Assembly: GCA_037893225.1 (NCBI GenBank)
Contig: JAZGUH010000026.1
Span: 1,781,609 to 1,845,608, forward strand
Reading direction: 5' to 3'
Origin: Hippasteria phrygiana
Taxonomy: Eukaryota > Echinodermata > Asteroidea > Valvatida > Goniasteridae
Length of the DNA stretch: 64,000 nt
Below the pieces are notes generated by a model, which had not been told where the DNA came from, ran no database searches, and saw only the letters and a program-made list of their open reading frames with translations. This document shows, piece by piece, positions 1 through 10,559 of this stretch. Numbering within the stretch: the first letter of the stretch is position 1; each line of letters opens with the position of its first letter. The translations under genes were made by a program, and so were the position numbers.

Positions 1-412
1 TTCATAAAAAGACTTTTGTTAGCGTAAAAATGCCTGAAAACAAACAATGGGCTAAAGTTTCAGACATTTAAGAAACAGGGAATTTAATTCTGACATATCA
101 ATGTCTGAAATACTAATTGGCCTCCTAATATATGCTCCCTTCTTTTTAGAAAACTAGTGCAGTGCGGTTTTTAAATGGTTTATTTTCTTGCGAAAAAAAC
201 CTACAACACATATACATATTTACATTAAACAAATTTACAATAAAAAGTTTACACTTCTTTTCAACTCCTTACTTTGTATCAAGTTGCAGCAACTCTTAAA
301 TCATGAATTCCTCACTTTGTATTAGTTTGGTTGACCAGGTGACAAAAAAACCTCTGAACTTGTCCAAATTAGTTCAAACTAAACGATTGACTGCAAAACC
401 TTGGCTAAGAAA

Positions 413-757
413 TCAGGCCCCGACACGGACCTGGAGGTACTTTTTGAGACGGCACGGTAAATCATGACTATTAATCTTTTTCTTGTCGAATTTTGCTGCA
501 ATTCTGGCTATCCAGATTGTTCGTCGAAAAATACTAAATGTTTGTGCCATCTTAAACTACAGTGCTTTTGTTTTTGGTTGCGGAAACAATGACAGTAATA
601 GCGTGTCCGTGTCGGGTGGGTACGCGCGCGTGTTGTCTAAACCGCCTAAGTAGTCACCGAGCCATTGGCCCACCGGCTTGACCACACGGCACTTAACGAA
701 AACATGTTCTAACGTCTCCAGTCGAGCGCAGTGTGGACACAGACCCGGGTCTTTACA
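413..757 (-). pseudogene. LINE 3' end fragment with zinc-binding tail (Tx1/L1-like)
   Basis: Read on the minus strand, this codes for the end of a non-LTR retrotransposon ORF2. A zinc-binding pattern of the zf-RVT kind is visible (CPHCARLETLEHVFVKC), then W..LGDYLGG and a basic C-terminal segment (RRTIWIARIAAKFDKK), ending at a TGA at 413-415. One internal stop near 550 breaks the frame, so it is a dead copy. The C-terminal layout resembles Tx1/L1-type LINEs more than the jockey/CR1-type elements elsewhere in the window. It lies in the CFAP47 intron downstream of the exon at 907-1075. The clade call is an inference from the tail only. Confidence 0.6.
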
Positions 758-906
758 AGTGTAAATTCACTGCAAATACTTATCTATGTCAAAATAACTT
801 TTTTACTAGTGGGAGGCAAGATTAGCAGACAAATGGACGGGCTATAATTATCTTCAGGGGTGGAGCCTTAATGGTTGTGTTTTTCACTCAGCTGTCAACT
901 GCCTAC

Positions 907-1075
907 CTGTACAACCAGCTTGGCCTGGTAACTCTTGCCGTAGATTCGTGGCTCGAACCCGACTGTAACCAGGGTTCCATTGGTCCCAATAGGCTTGAGT
1001 TCCCCTGACTGTGGGCTGACAGTAAACTCCTGATCACTGCCGGTAATGAAGTAAGCACTGAATGCCACTGGGTGT
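907..1075 (-). CDS. CFAP47: CFAP47 exon (GSDxEF segment)
   Basis: A 169-nt exon read from 1075 down to 907. The acceptor is CCATAG and the donor is CAG/GTAGGC. It enters with one base completing a codon and ends on a codon boundary. The product HPVAFSAYFITGSDQEF, followed by a TVSPQSGEL segment and YGKSYQAKLVVQ, is the characteristic CFAP47 pattern of a hydrophobic AYF strand, GSD-E-F, a SP..GEL turn, GT.GT..TVGF.P..YGK and a terminal A.LV.Q strand. This is one ASH/MSP-like beta domain. It is the most C-terminal exon seen here. Later exons would lie to the left of the window. Confidence 0.8.
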
Positions 1076-1079
1076 CTAT

Positions 1080-3556
1080 GGAATAAGTAAGTACTCCATT
1101 CATTCTTGAGGTTGCCTTTAACAAGTTTAAAATGACCAGTAAAACAGGGACAGAACATTCATCAATGTGATAAACACCAATCTAAATAAGTAGAGGTGAA
1201 GTTTTTACAAGATTGTTTTACTTTGGAACAAACAAGACAAAAACATAAATACGACCAATTATGCAAACAAAAAAATTGATTCCAAATTGATCACTGAATA
1301 GATATCCAAGAGAGGGGCACAACTGGCACACTTGTACACTGTTTAGGCCAAACAAAAAAATAGTGCTGCTTCCGGTTATCCTACCTCCCCTATTTTAATG
1401 GCCCAACCCTAATTTTTATTTTTTTGGGAAAAAAGTAACAAAAAAAAACATAAATGCTTTAAATACTACCTTTAGACCTTGACTACACGTAGACACCTAC
1501 ATATGCTCAGCACCCAAAAAATGCCAAACAAATAAAAATTCCCTATACCTACCCTATTTTCAAATGCCATGTAATCGGAAGCAGAACTATTTTTGTTGGC
1601 CTTAAATGCACATTTTGCTTATTAGAGGTAACAGGGGTGGGAAAAAGTGTACCACAAACTTAAAGAATGACCCTTTATATAACTGTTGCTGTATAATTCA
1701 AGTTAACTTGGGGGGGGGGGGGGGGGCGGTGGTGATCCAGTGGGACACCCCCCCCCCCTTCCCCCATTCCAAAAGTGGGGATAATAATTCCCCCAGATCT
1801 ACACCATTGAAATTGTGCTGCAATATCAGTCCTCAGAGTTGCTAAATTGTAAACAATTATGTTGTCTGCCTTCAGATATTCCTGTTAACTTGCCTTTTCG
1901 AGCTCAGCCTTCTATTAAAAGTACTCATTTCCAGTCCCTCTAATATTCGTTTGCTTAATTTGCCAACAATACCAAAATTAAAGGGGTGTCAGTTTGGTGT
2001 TTTTTCAACCATAAATGAAAGTGGTCACTGCAAACATCCATATAAGAAATAGGATCCGTCTTTGAGTTCAGATTTCTAAGGACTTGAGAATGAGCTGCTG
2101 GCTTCACCATTACTTGTGCCATTTCTACTTGGAGCATGTAGTGGTGCCACTGCAACCCAACTGCCTTATCCATAGCCTCATACAACTGCCAACCAGAAGG
2201 ACTGCTGTGGTGTGGTGCCTGCATGGTTTAGGACTCTTGGTTCCTGTTAAACAACAGATACAAGTGAAATATTTATTATCACAAACTAAACAATGCAATA
2301 TTTGCTGCTAAAATTAGAAATGAATCCATGGCTGTTTTTGCTCGGTCTGCCTGATTTCTGCTTTCTTGCAAAAACAATATAATCATTGCCCTTTCAAAAA
2401 AGCTACAACAAAATGTATTAAACTACTTTAACTTAACTCAACTCCCTGAGATATGTGTAAAATTGTATTAAAATGTGAGGATTTGGGATTGTTAGGAATA
2501 ATTCAAAGATTTGTCATCCATGATATTCACAAAAAGGGAAACACTTTTCGAATGATGCTGATGAATCAGTCCCTGCAATAGCTATTTCTTCTTATTATTT
2601 TGTGTTTGTTTGTTTGTTTGTTTGTTTGGTTTAATGGGGGGGGGGGGGTGAGAAACGGTCAGCATGTTAACTTTTTATTATAGCATTCATTTGTACAAAG
2701 TATATAAATAGTGGGTTTATGCTTCAACTGAAAGTGTTTTTTCACGCAAAATTATGTTACCTACAAATATGTGATAATGTGACAACATAATTACGTACCT
2801 AGGGCCTAGCCCTGTCCGTCGCCCAAATTCTGAAGTATGGGCCGTATCCACTTCAAAGTCCAATAAATTCTTGTGTTAATTCCCCCGTTCCTAAAGGATA
2901 TTTAAAAGAGGGAACGTAACTCATTTTAGACAGTAGTTAGATCTCTTTAGAAAACTAACTCCACCCTTCAGAATTCAGATGTCGCTGAACACACTATCCT
3001 ACATCTGCCTCTTGTGTCAGTCGTCTCGGATATGTATATTGGATTTCGGCAAAACGTGCAGCAGATACTGTTCAAGATTCAACTTACCATGTAAAGCTTT
3101 TATACGTATCCTACGTTCAAAATTTCAAGTGAACAAATCGTCTTTTCCGTACGTGTACGGGAAGTATGCTTACACGTACAAGTGTATGTACATGTACAAG
3201 TTACAAATCTCAACCTCCGACTCAAGCTCTAGCTGTCTCACTACTGTTTTTGTATTAATCAATCGAGTGTAGGAACTCTAGTTGGTGTAGGAACTCTTAG
3301 ACTATGCATCCCAGCGGCCGCGGCCGGATTCCCTTATGATAGGGCCTATCCGCAATGCAATGAACTTGTCCAACAAGAACAACAAAATTCAACCGAGTTG
3401 TGTCCCAAAATTTACAGGGAAAATTACTTACACTAAAATTTCGCTTTGCCTGGCTCTGCTCCGCTGGTCCTAAGTTGTTTTATCTCCGTCAGAATCCTCC
3501 ATGTTGGCACAAAAGTGAAAATAAAAGCGAGATACCGCACAACGGCCGCACCATGA
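1080..3556. other. Intron stretch with homopolymer tracts
   Basis: No gene was recognised. The stretch holds a G17 tract (1710-1726) followed 21 bases later by C11 (1748-1758), a (TTTG)n run at about 2605-2630 and a G13 run at 2636-2648. An open minus-strand stretch at 1955-2224 has no recognisable similarity. The rest is AT-rich non-coding DNA within the CFAP47 intron. Confidence 0.5.
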
Positions 3557-3633
3557 GCAGAATTAAAGTAAAAAAGATTGGAACATATTTTTTGAAAAAC
3601 GGAATGTATTTTTGAAAATCGAACGTGTTTTTA
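3557..3633 (+). repeat. Inverted dispersed repeat, left copy
   Basis: About 75-90 bases starting GCAGAATTAAAGTAAAAAAG are repeated in inverse orientation at 11057-11147 with few differences. The two copies flank about 7.5 kb that holds a LINE, two nested DNA elements, two minisatellites and a DIRS-like gag. They could be ends of one large element or simply two copies of a dispersed repeat. Confidence 0.7.
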
Positions 3634-3850
3634 AATCTAATGCATTAAAAAAAGAACGTGTCTTTAAACACCGAACGTGCTTTTTTACCACCCGAATACG
3701 TTTTCCAAAACCCAATGAAATTTTACAGACCGAACATCCTTATGATTCGAATGCTTTTCCAAAACCTAATGAAATTTTACAAACCTAACATGTTTTTGCA
3801 ACTCGAATGCATTTCCCAAAACCGAATAAAATTCCAAACCTAACACGTTC
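3585..3850. repeat. Degenerate tandem repeat around CGAACGTGTTTTT
   Basis: Irregular units of about 35-60 bases, each with variants of CGAACGTGTTTTT, AATGCATT and CCAAAACCTAATGAAATTTTAC. At least five degenerate copies can be followed. The first part overlaps the inverted dispersed repeat. No coding meaning is inferred. Confidence 0.6.
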
Positions 3851-4139
3851 TCACGTGTTATGAATGAATGAAATTTTCCCGGCATAAAACAGCCGCAGGT
3901 TTTGAATTAGGCATATGTATTTCATCCGACATCTCATTGCCTCCGAATTTATAGAGCATTCGAATTTTTTTAACAGTGTTCGGCCCGGGTTTTGCCGAGT
4001 ACCCGAACCTCAGTTTCTTTGATTAGAATGTATTCTTGGCCCAAGACGTTGGCAAGTCTTTGCATGACCTGCAGTACCGTAGCGTATCCAGCTTTTTGTC
4101 CCAGGGAGGGCAAACAACGTCTGAATCGTCTTAAAATCG

Positions 4140-6334
4140 TCTTGCAATGCCTTAATCTCCGACGATGAAATCACATTACCAAATTATTCCATTGTCAGAA
4201 AAGACAGGAACCGGCATGGTGGTGGGGTTGCCATGTACATCCGAAACAATTTAACTTTCACTCGTCGTGAGGATCTCGAAACTGATGATGTCGAGTGCAT
4301 ATGGGTTGAAATTAAGTGTAAACAAAGACAGCCTGTGCTTATTAGTTATATTATAGGCCACCTTCAAGCTCTGTTGAATTCATTGATAAACTAAGTGATA
4401 TTATTAATAAGGCCTCCTGTGAATGTAAAGAAGTTATTGCAACTGGGGACTTTAATTATGATGTTTCAGTTGACGATAATAGTATGAACTCAAACCCAAT
4501 TACATGTATTTCTTGTTTTGGTTTGTTCCAATTGGCGCAACTCATACATGACTCAACACATGTCACTGAGTCCACTCAAACAATAATCGATCTCATTTTC
4601 AGCTCCCATCCAGAGCTAATAAAGGAATGTGGTGTATTACCAGTTCTAATCAGTGACCATTATCTTGTTTATGGTCAACATAGTTGGAAAACATCAACAA
4701 TTAAAGGTCGCTCAATAAATTTTCGATGTCTTACAAATATAGACAATGATGCATTTAAAGACGACCTCCTTAATGCACCATGGCAAGATGTACTGGACTC
4801 TTATGATGTTGATGAAGCGTGGTGCAAATGGCACTCCATATTTATGAGTATTGTTAACTTTCATGCGCTAATCAAAACTAAACATATTCGGGGTGCCTCT
4901 TTACCCTCGCTCGGTTGCGAAATTCTTAAACTTACGAGACAGCGGGATCGTGCACACAAAATCGCAAAACGCTCAGGCTCACAGATCGATTGGAACTCTT
5001 AATACAAAAAGCTGCGGAACAATGTAACTAATAAAATCCGCACTAAGAAGAGTAAATACTATACATCAGCCATAGAAGAAAATATAAGCAATTCATCTAT
5101 GCTATGGAAAAAAACTAAAGGAGGTACTTCCTAAGAAACAGAAAATTGCTCCAAATTCTATCACTTCCCCAAATGGAGAAAATATTGACGATCCCACCGA
5201 AATTGCTGAAACATTAAATGTACACTTTTCTACACTATATTAAAATGTACAGCTGGAAATTGCCCATCGCGCGAACTTGAAAACAATGATACCTACGCCT
5301 CTATCGTTGATTCTCTGGATGAACTTGAAGAATGCACTAGGAGTTCGTTCAAAAGCAAATATCATCCATGTCGGTTGGGAAAGCAACAGGTCCGGATGGC
5401 ATCAGTGTTAAAATGATTAAAATTGATTCCCCTTATAATACTGCATCTTTAACTTATATTTTTAACCTCTCCATAAGTTGCGAGCAATACCCTAAAGATT
5501 GGAAACACGCCTTGGTAACACCAATTCACAAGGGAGGAGATAAATGTAGTACAGGTAATTATCGGCCTATTTCTAAACTGCCAATTATCTCTAAGATTCT
5601 AGAAAGATGGGTGCACTCGGCAGTATATAGCTACCTCGATGATAACAATTTGATACCTAGTTGTCAATCGGGATTTAGACCCTTGCACTCAACTGAAAGC
5701 ACTCTACACGATTTAACAAACAAGTGTTTTGAGGCTACGGAGCAAGGTAAAGTTACAGGTAGCGTGTTCATAGATATAGATCTCAGTAAAGCTTTTGATT
5801 GTGTGGATCATTTTAGTGTAAATTGAAGAAGCTGAATTTGTCATCTTCTGTAAATAATTGGTTTAAGTCGTACCTATAGGCGGTCGTAGTCAGTCGAAGG
5901 TCCTGCCCATAGCCATAGGCGTTCCACAAGGGTCGATCTTAGGGCCACTTTTATTCATTGTATATTGTAGTGATTTTCCATCTTGTATACCCTTAAAATT
6001 TAAACTTATTTATGTATGCAGATGACTCCATGTTAACGTGTAGCTCCTCTAGTATGAACGAAATAGAAAGGAAATTGAATGTAGCTCTTGCTAGTATTCA
6101 CAACTGGTGCCTTACCTAAGAAACAAACTAGCATTAAATGCCAACAAAACCAAATGTATGCGTATTGGTTCAAGGCAGAAAATATCCAACGTCGACCTGA
6201 ACGTGTGTATTGCTGATAAGGTTATCGAAGAAGTGAATTCTTGTCAATGCTTGGGTGTAGTTGTTGATGAAACATTAAGTTGGGGTAAACATGTTGAATA
6301 CGTAAGGAAGACTGTTTCGTCTAAATTGGGTGTG
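4140..6334 (+). pseudogene. Jockey/CR1-like LINE with endonuclease and reverse transcriptase, broken
   Basis: Remnant of a non-LTR retrotransposon. The 5' part codes for an apurinic-type endonuclease: RNRHGGGVAMYIRNNL near 4200, the GDFNYDV strand near 4450 and SDHYLVY near 4655. A linker ends in the conserved KTKHIRGASLP segment. The RT domain begins with KATGPDGIS (about 5386), has NYRPIS, the GFRPLHSTE fingers motif, FIDIDLSKAFD and GVPQGSILGPLLF (about 5920). The catalytic YADDS region at 6015-6035 is hit by a frame break. The thumb segment (LALNANKTKCM, then LGVVVDE) runs to 6334. Several frameshifts and stops make it inactive. The 3' end resumes at 7449 after two nested DNA elements. 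Confidence 0.85.
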
Positions 6335-6945
6335 TTAAAGGGACACATTGCTTTGGATTTTGCGATTTGGGCTATAAAACTGAAATGGATATGTTTGGGA
6401 AGCTTTTTTAAAAGTAGAATATAAAGATTCACATAACTATACCTTCAAATTGCGTGGTTTTTGTTTAATTTCGTTACAAATAACGGTCCGCCATTTTGTA
6501 GAGCCAAATTTTTGACTCAACAAAATGGCGGACCGTGTTCACCAGTCGTATTTCCAGTCGCAGCTGGTTGAAGTATACGTTCTGTTGATCCATTTTGATG
6601 TACTGTGGCACGGCGCGCAGCACTGGCGATATGTGTCGCGAGGTAGAGAATGGTACCTGGCGATCATCTGATAGGTTTACAAGGCCATTGGCTGCGGCGC
6701 CAGCCTAGAGACTCTTACAGCGTATTTTGCGCATTATTTAGACGGTGGTATTTACTACTGGAAATAAGTCTATGTTTCGCGGGTCAGATGTCAGTGGTCA
6801 GAGGCAAATTTTTTGTTTTGTAACCACTACTCACTAATTTCAACACATTATACGTGTTGTTTTGCATGAACAACTCTCATAAAAGATAAGAAACATTTCC
6901 AAACAGCAAAATTTCATGACATTTGAAGGCAATGTGTCCCTTTAA
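6335..6945. mobile_element. TTAA-flanked non-autonomous DNA element, copy 1
   Basis: A 611-bp element bounded by TTAA on both sides. Immediately inside is a perfect 13-base terminal inverted repeat, AGGGACACATTGC. The TTAA duplication fits piggyBac-type insertion. It interrupts the LINE thumb domain. A second copy with the same ends and body lies at 21609-22169. The body contains an inverted CGGTCCGCCATTTTG motif and no transposase. Copy 1 retains about 46 bases near its right end that copy 2 lacks. Confidence 0.85.
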
Positions 6946-7448
6946 CCCTTTCACTACCATGGGCTCCGTTTGGCACGTCGCTTCCTTACCGTGGCTCCTT
7001 TTGGCACGGCTCATATTGTATTTTGCGAAAATGTGCATAGCGCACTCTATTGACAAAAAGTCTATCTCGCACATGCGTGCACCGTAGTTTTCAAAAATGT
7101 CAGATTACAGAATTATGTGAATATAAATAATTGTTTCTCCACCTCCACTCCTCCGCCCCACTCCCTCCCCTCCCCTCCCCTACTCCCTTCCCTCACCCCC
7201 CCCCCCCCCAATGCAATGTTGATAGGGGTGGAAGAATTAGCCGGTTTGCCTGCACACCCAATTTCACACAACCTTGAACGGGGGGGGGGGGGGGGGAGAT
7301 TGGCGGGTCCATCCTGTTGACATAATGTGTTAGATCTCATCGGCCTTTCTCCTCGCTGAATTACGAGGGCGCTATACAATGAATTGTTTACAAAGGGGAC
7401 TGGTATTGAGGTAAAGAGTGCATTATTTCTCCTGGTGGCGAAAGGGTT
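6944..7448. mobile_element. Small inverted-repeat element inside the LINE
   Basis: About 505 bp with imperfect terminal inverted repeats: AACCCTTTCACTACCA on the left, and the reverse complement of the right end is AACCCTTTCGCCACCA (two mismatches). The internal part has a C14 tract (7196-7209) and a G17 tract (7280-7296). The LINE resumes directly after it, so it inserted in the LINE. The TTAA element then appears to have landed in its left edge. The target duplication is not clear. Confidence 0.65.
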
Positions 7449-7520
7449 TTATACAGAATTCGTGATTACGTTCCCCAAAGCAGCCTGCATACACTCTTTA
7501 TATTGCTGTACGGTGTGGGG
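7449..7520 (+). pseudogene. LINE 3' continuation
   Basis: The reading IRDYVPQSSLHTLY, followed by a frame-shifted YCCTVWG-like segment, is the standard C-terminal continuation of the jockey/CR1-like LINE that stops at 6334. This shows that the two intervening DNA elements split one LINE copy. The remainder of its 3' end was not found. Confidence 0.65.
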
Positions 7521-8223
7521 AGGAAGGTAGGAAGGTGGTAATTATAAATATAAACGAAAAATGTGAATTTTTCAAAACATCTCAAAGACGTCTCAAAGAC
7601 GGCATTTCACACGAAACTGCGAATTCCGCATTTCCAGATATTCTTACAAACGCCCCGTCTTTAACCGGCTAATTGGAACAGAACCCATTCTTGGAATATG
7701 CCCTTGCTGAAATTATGTGTGCCCAGGAAGGTGGCAATTAGAATTATGAAGGAAAAATATGAATTTTTCAAAACATGTGCGGTACACTTTCTTTTAAACA
7801 GAGGCTATTGGACTGAACCGAAAGGAATTGGTGTCGAGAACTCTTTGAAAAGGGCCCTCTCGAAATGACCTTAAAAATGACCCATAAAACAATGCTAAAC
7901 ATAATATGTATCGCTTTGCTGATACCTATTCTGAAATTGGAATCACGCGGCCTACGTGGACCTTCATACCCTAATGAAAACCAGTCATGGGAATGTGTCA
8001 GCCATATATCTAAAACGGTTTGATTAATTGGCGTTGGAATCACGAGAAGAATTCCCTTTTAGAGTAAGTTGTGCAGCATGGCCGGAGGTACTAGCTGTGG
8101 TATCTGATTTACTGAATTGCTCTCCCTTTATTACATTGGTCAATGGAACTCTGGGCTGACGGGGACTGGGTTGTGACTGCGCACGATACGCGTATAGGCC
8201 TACATTACGCGGTGCAGTGGAAC
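7521..8223. other. Non-coding stretch with a short internal duplication
   Basis: No gene recognised. A segment at about 7525-7580 (GGAAGGTGGTAATTATAAAT onward through TGAATTTTTCAAAACAT) recurs with changes at about 7726-7772, a diverged direct duplication of about 200 bp spacing. Otherwise nothing was supported. Confidence 0.4.
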
Positions 8224-8358
8224 CCACAACTCGGACCCAAAACAACTCGTACCCCAACCAACTTGGACCCACGACCAACTCGGACCCACACCAACTCGGA
8301 CCCATGCCAACTCGGACCCATGCCAACTCGGACCCAACGATGACCAACTCGGACCCAT
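8224..8358 (-). repeat. 17-base minisatellite, first array
   Basis: About seven units of CCAACTCGGACCCA with a variable three-base linker. The same unit occurs in reverse orientation at 9413-9613, so the two arrays form an imperfect inverted pair about 1.05 kb apart. Neither array shows a coding signature; the open frames across it are by-products of the short unit. Confidence 0.85.
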
Positions 8359-8479
8359 CGTGCAAATGTTGACTTTCAATGTTTTGATACACTAAGCACG
8401 CAGATGGCAATGTATATTTTGTATAGCATTTTCTGATCTAACGGATTGATTTTACCATCATCCGTACTAAATTATGACA

Positions 8480-8550
8480 TTTTGGGAATTCTTGGGAATT
8501 TTACCGCAATAATCTTGGGATTTTCAAATTTAATAAGTGGCCACGCTGAG
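8480..8550 (-). mobile_element. Partial GTGGCCACT element (hAT-like MITE end)
   Basis: Read on the minus strand, this begins CAGCGTGGCCACTTAT and continues with AATCCCAAGAT and AATTCCCAAGAATTCCCAA. It matches the left end of the complete element at 23157-23343. Only the first 65-70 bases are present, so it is a truncated copy. Confidence 0.65.
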
Positions 8551-9412
8551 ACGGGCAACTTATGCCATTGATGAACGAACGGGGCCTCTGGGGAGGCAAC
8601 CACTGTGGCGGAAAACAGGGGTGGGGAGAATAAGGACTAAAAAGGAGGCTGACGATTCTAACAAAAGAACCTTTGATATAAACGTAGTCACACAGGCGGA
8701 ATTGTTAAGACTTAAACCCCCGGCGTTCCGCCCGTCTCCGGTTAAGCATTTCGCGATGGATCAACGAACCAAAGTAGGCCTATATAACAAAGTTATTCAG
8801 TCGCGAACTAGAAGGGATCACCTCTGATGTTTTATAAGTACACGTAGGCCCTATCCATAAAATATGTAGCGGTAACAAAGTTAACTAGAAGGGATCACTT
8901 CGCAGAAAAAAAGGACTTAAATAAATACAGCCCAGGATCCAGAAATTCAGAACAAAACTGGAGCAATTATTTAATCCAATCAGCAACTCCACTGGACAAG
9001 AAAATATCTTGCGGCAAAGTTCTGACTTACACAATCCTAAAGCCTTTAAAATATTACCACCTGTTTGTTTTTGCGATGTCCTGAAACCTATGTTTTGTAA
9101 GTAGAAATTATGTTTTCATCGGAAGAATCAGTAAACGTTGGAATAACGTTGTAAAAGCACTTCACCCTGATGTTTAAAACTTTTCGAAATATTATTCAAG
9201 AGCATTTGATATTTAAAATAAATCATTATAATGTCACCATCTGTGAACTGGGAAACTTGAGTTAGTTCAAATTGTATACTGAAAAGTTTAAATTTTATCC
9301 CAATCATAAATGCGCAAATGCGAACCTGCGAAACGCGCGGCACGTATGCAGTAATGATTCCGAAAACGCGGACAGCTGTAACCTAGGGTTCGCGATGCTG
9401 ATTCAATCTTTG
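8551..9412. other. Spacer between the inverted minisatellites
   Basis: An open plus-strand frame of 96 codons (8537-8827, starting MATLRRATYAIDERTG) was noted but resembles no family I know. The rest is AT-rich with no recognised gene or repeat. Confidence 0.3.
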
Positions 9413-9613
9413 TTGGGTCCGACTTGGTCATGCTTGGGTCCGAGTTGGCCGTGGGTCCGAGTTGGCCGTGGGTCCGAGCTGGTCGTGGGTCCGAGTTGGT
9501 CGTGGGTCCGAGTTGGTCGTGGGTCCGAGTTGGCATGGGTCCGAGTTGGCATGGGTCCGAGTTGGCATGGGTCCGAGTTGGTATGGGTCCGAGTTGGTTT
9601 GGGTCCGAGTTGA
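9413..9613 (+). repeat. 17-base minisatellite, second array
   Basis: About twelve units of GTGGGTCCGAGTTGG with a two- or three-base variable end (TC, CA or TA). It is the reverse orientation of the array at 8224-8358. On the minus strand it abuts the zinc-knuckle end of the DIRS-like gag remnant, so it replaced or interrupted the rest of that element. Confidence 0.9.
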
Positions 9614-9615
9614 CC

Positions 9616-10237
9616 TGATCCCCATCGTGATGCTCCGTGGCCAGAGCGCAGGCACTTGCTACATGTATGAGCGTATTTACATCTATTGAATGTACAGCAA
9701 CCATGATTAGTGTTGAAAGCAAAGCTGTGCCCAGACCCTATGTTTTTGGAGACCGGTGCCCACATGTGGCTGTTCCCAGCACGATTTACTGATTGGTTAG
9801 TTACAGGGACCGCGGCGGCAACCGTCACCCGGAGTTCCATATCGATTTCTCCCCATGAGCGAGAGGGGTCAATTTCCATCTTTAAACGAAACTGTTCGTC
9901 ATTATATGCGCCACACGTACCCGGGGAACTGGATTGACGCCATCCTAACAATTTCGCAATATTTCAAATGTTGGGCATATCGATGGGTGTGTTTCTCAAG
10001 GTATATAGTCACGAACGTGTGGAAGGCGGATTGCCATACTGTAAATGATTCGATACGTTTTCGGGATGGGCCAGGTTTCTTGAGGACCAGGTTGTCCCCT
10101 TCTATCGCAAAAGTTAAATTGGAGTGCTCAGCACGTGAAAATACCGCATGTGTGGTATCGTTGTACAGAGGCGCCAAATCTATATACTTCCCTGCCCAAA
10201 TTTTCTCTTTTGTAGTTTGAGGAACATGAAAACCCAA
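9616..10237 (-). pseudogene. DIRS/Ngaro-like gag (ORF1) remnant with zinc knuckle
   Basis: The minus-strand product reads GFHVPQTTKEKIWAGKYIDL, then a W..AF..FV.IYLEKH block, then YNDEQFRLKMEIDPSRSWGE, and ends with the Cys/His cluster CCTFNRCKYAHTCSKC followed by GHGASR. This matches the ORF1 (gag-like) proteins of tyrosine-recombinase retrotransposons of the DIRS/Ngaro type, where the cluster normally ends HPASRC. A single-base deletion near 9905 shifts the frame between the W-rich block and the YNDEQF block. The final Cys is replaced by Trp where the minisatellite begins. No reverse transcriptase or recombinase was found nearby. Confidence 0.6.
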
Positions 10238-10367
10238 AGATGCGCATCTACCTATCTGGAATAATGGTACTGGGCGGTCGTTCGCCCCTACACTAATTGC
10301 GCTAACTGGTATTGCACAAGTAGGAAAACCAATACCGTACTCACCACCCCCACGAACACTGTTAGTG

Positions 10368-10556
10368 TTAGGCCTGTGGCTCCGGTTGTGCTAGGCGCGG
10401 GGCAGAAACAGCTGCCCTCCTGCCCTGATTCGGTGGTTGGCGGGACATTTTTGGCCGAGGTGCGCCATCCGCATCTTCATCCCGGGGATCAGTGATGGGG
10501 GGCATAGGAGCTGTGCGATGGGCTCGTCGCCCAGCGGTATTCTTAGTGTATGGCAT
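10368..10556 (-). pseudogene. Possible N-terminal part of the DIRS-like ORF1
   Basis: A short open frame beginning MPYTKNTAGRRAHRT, rich in Pro, Arg and Ala, directly upstream of the gag remnant on the same strand. Basic, proline-rich N-termini are common in such ORF1 proteins. No conserved motif is visible, so the link rests on position and composition only. Confidence 0.25.
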
Positions 10557-10559
10557 CTC

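Noticed and set aside
1955..2224. Possible further CFAP47 exon on the minus strand
   Set aside because: Open and methionine-rich, but it lacks the beta-domain signature seen in the other exons and its order would not fit a recognised segment.
9402..9722. Open frames on both strands coding GPSWLG- and TNSDPCQLGP-like repeats
   Set aside because: They are translations of the 17-base minisatellite and shift frame with every unit length change.
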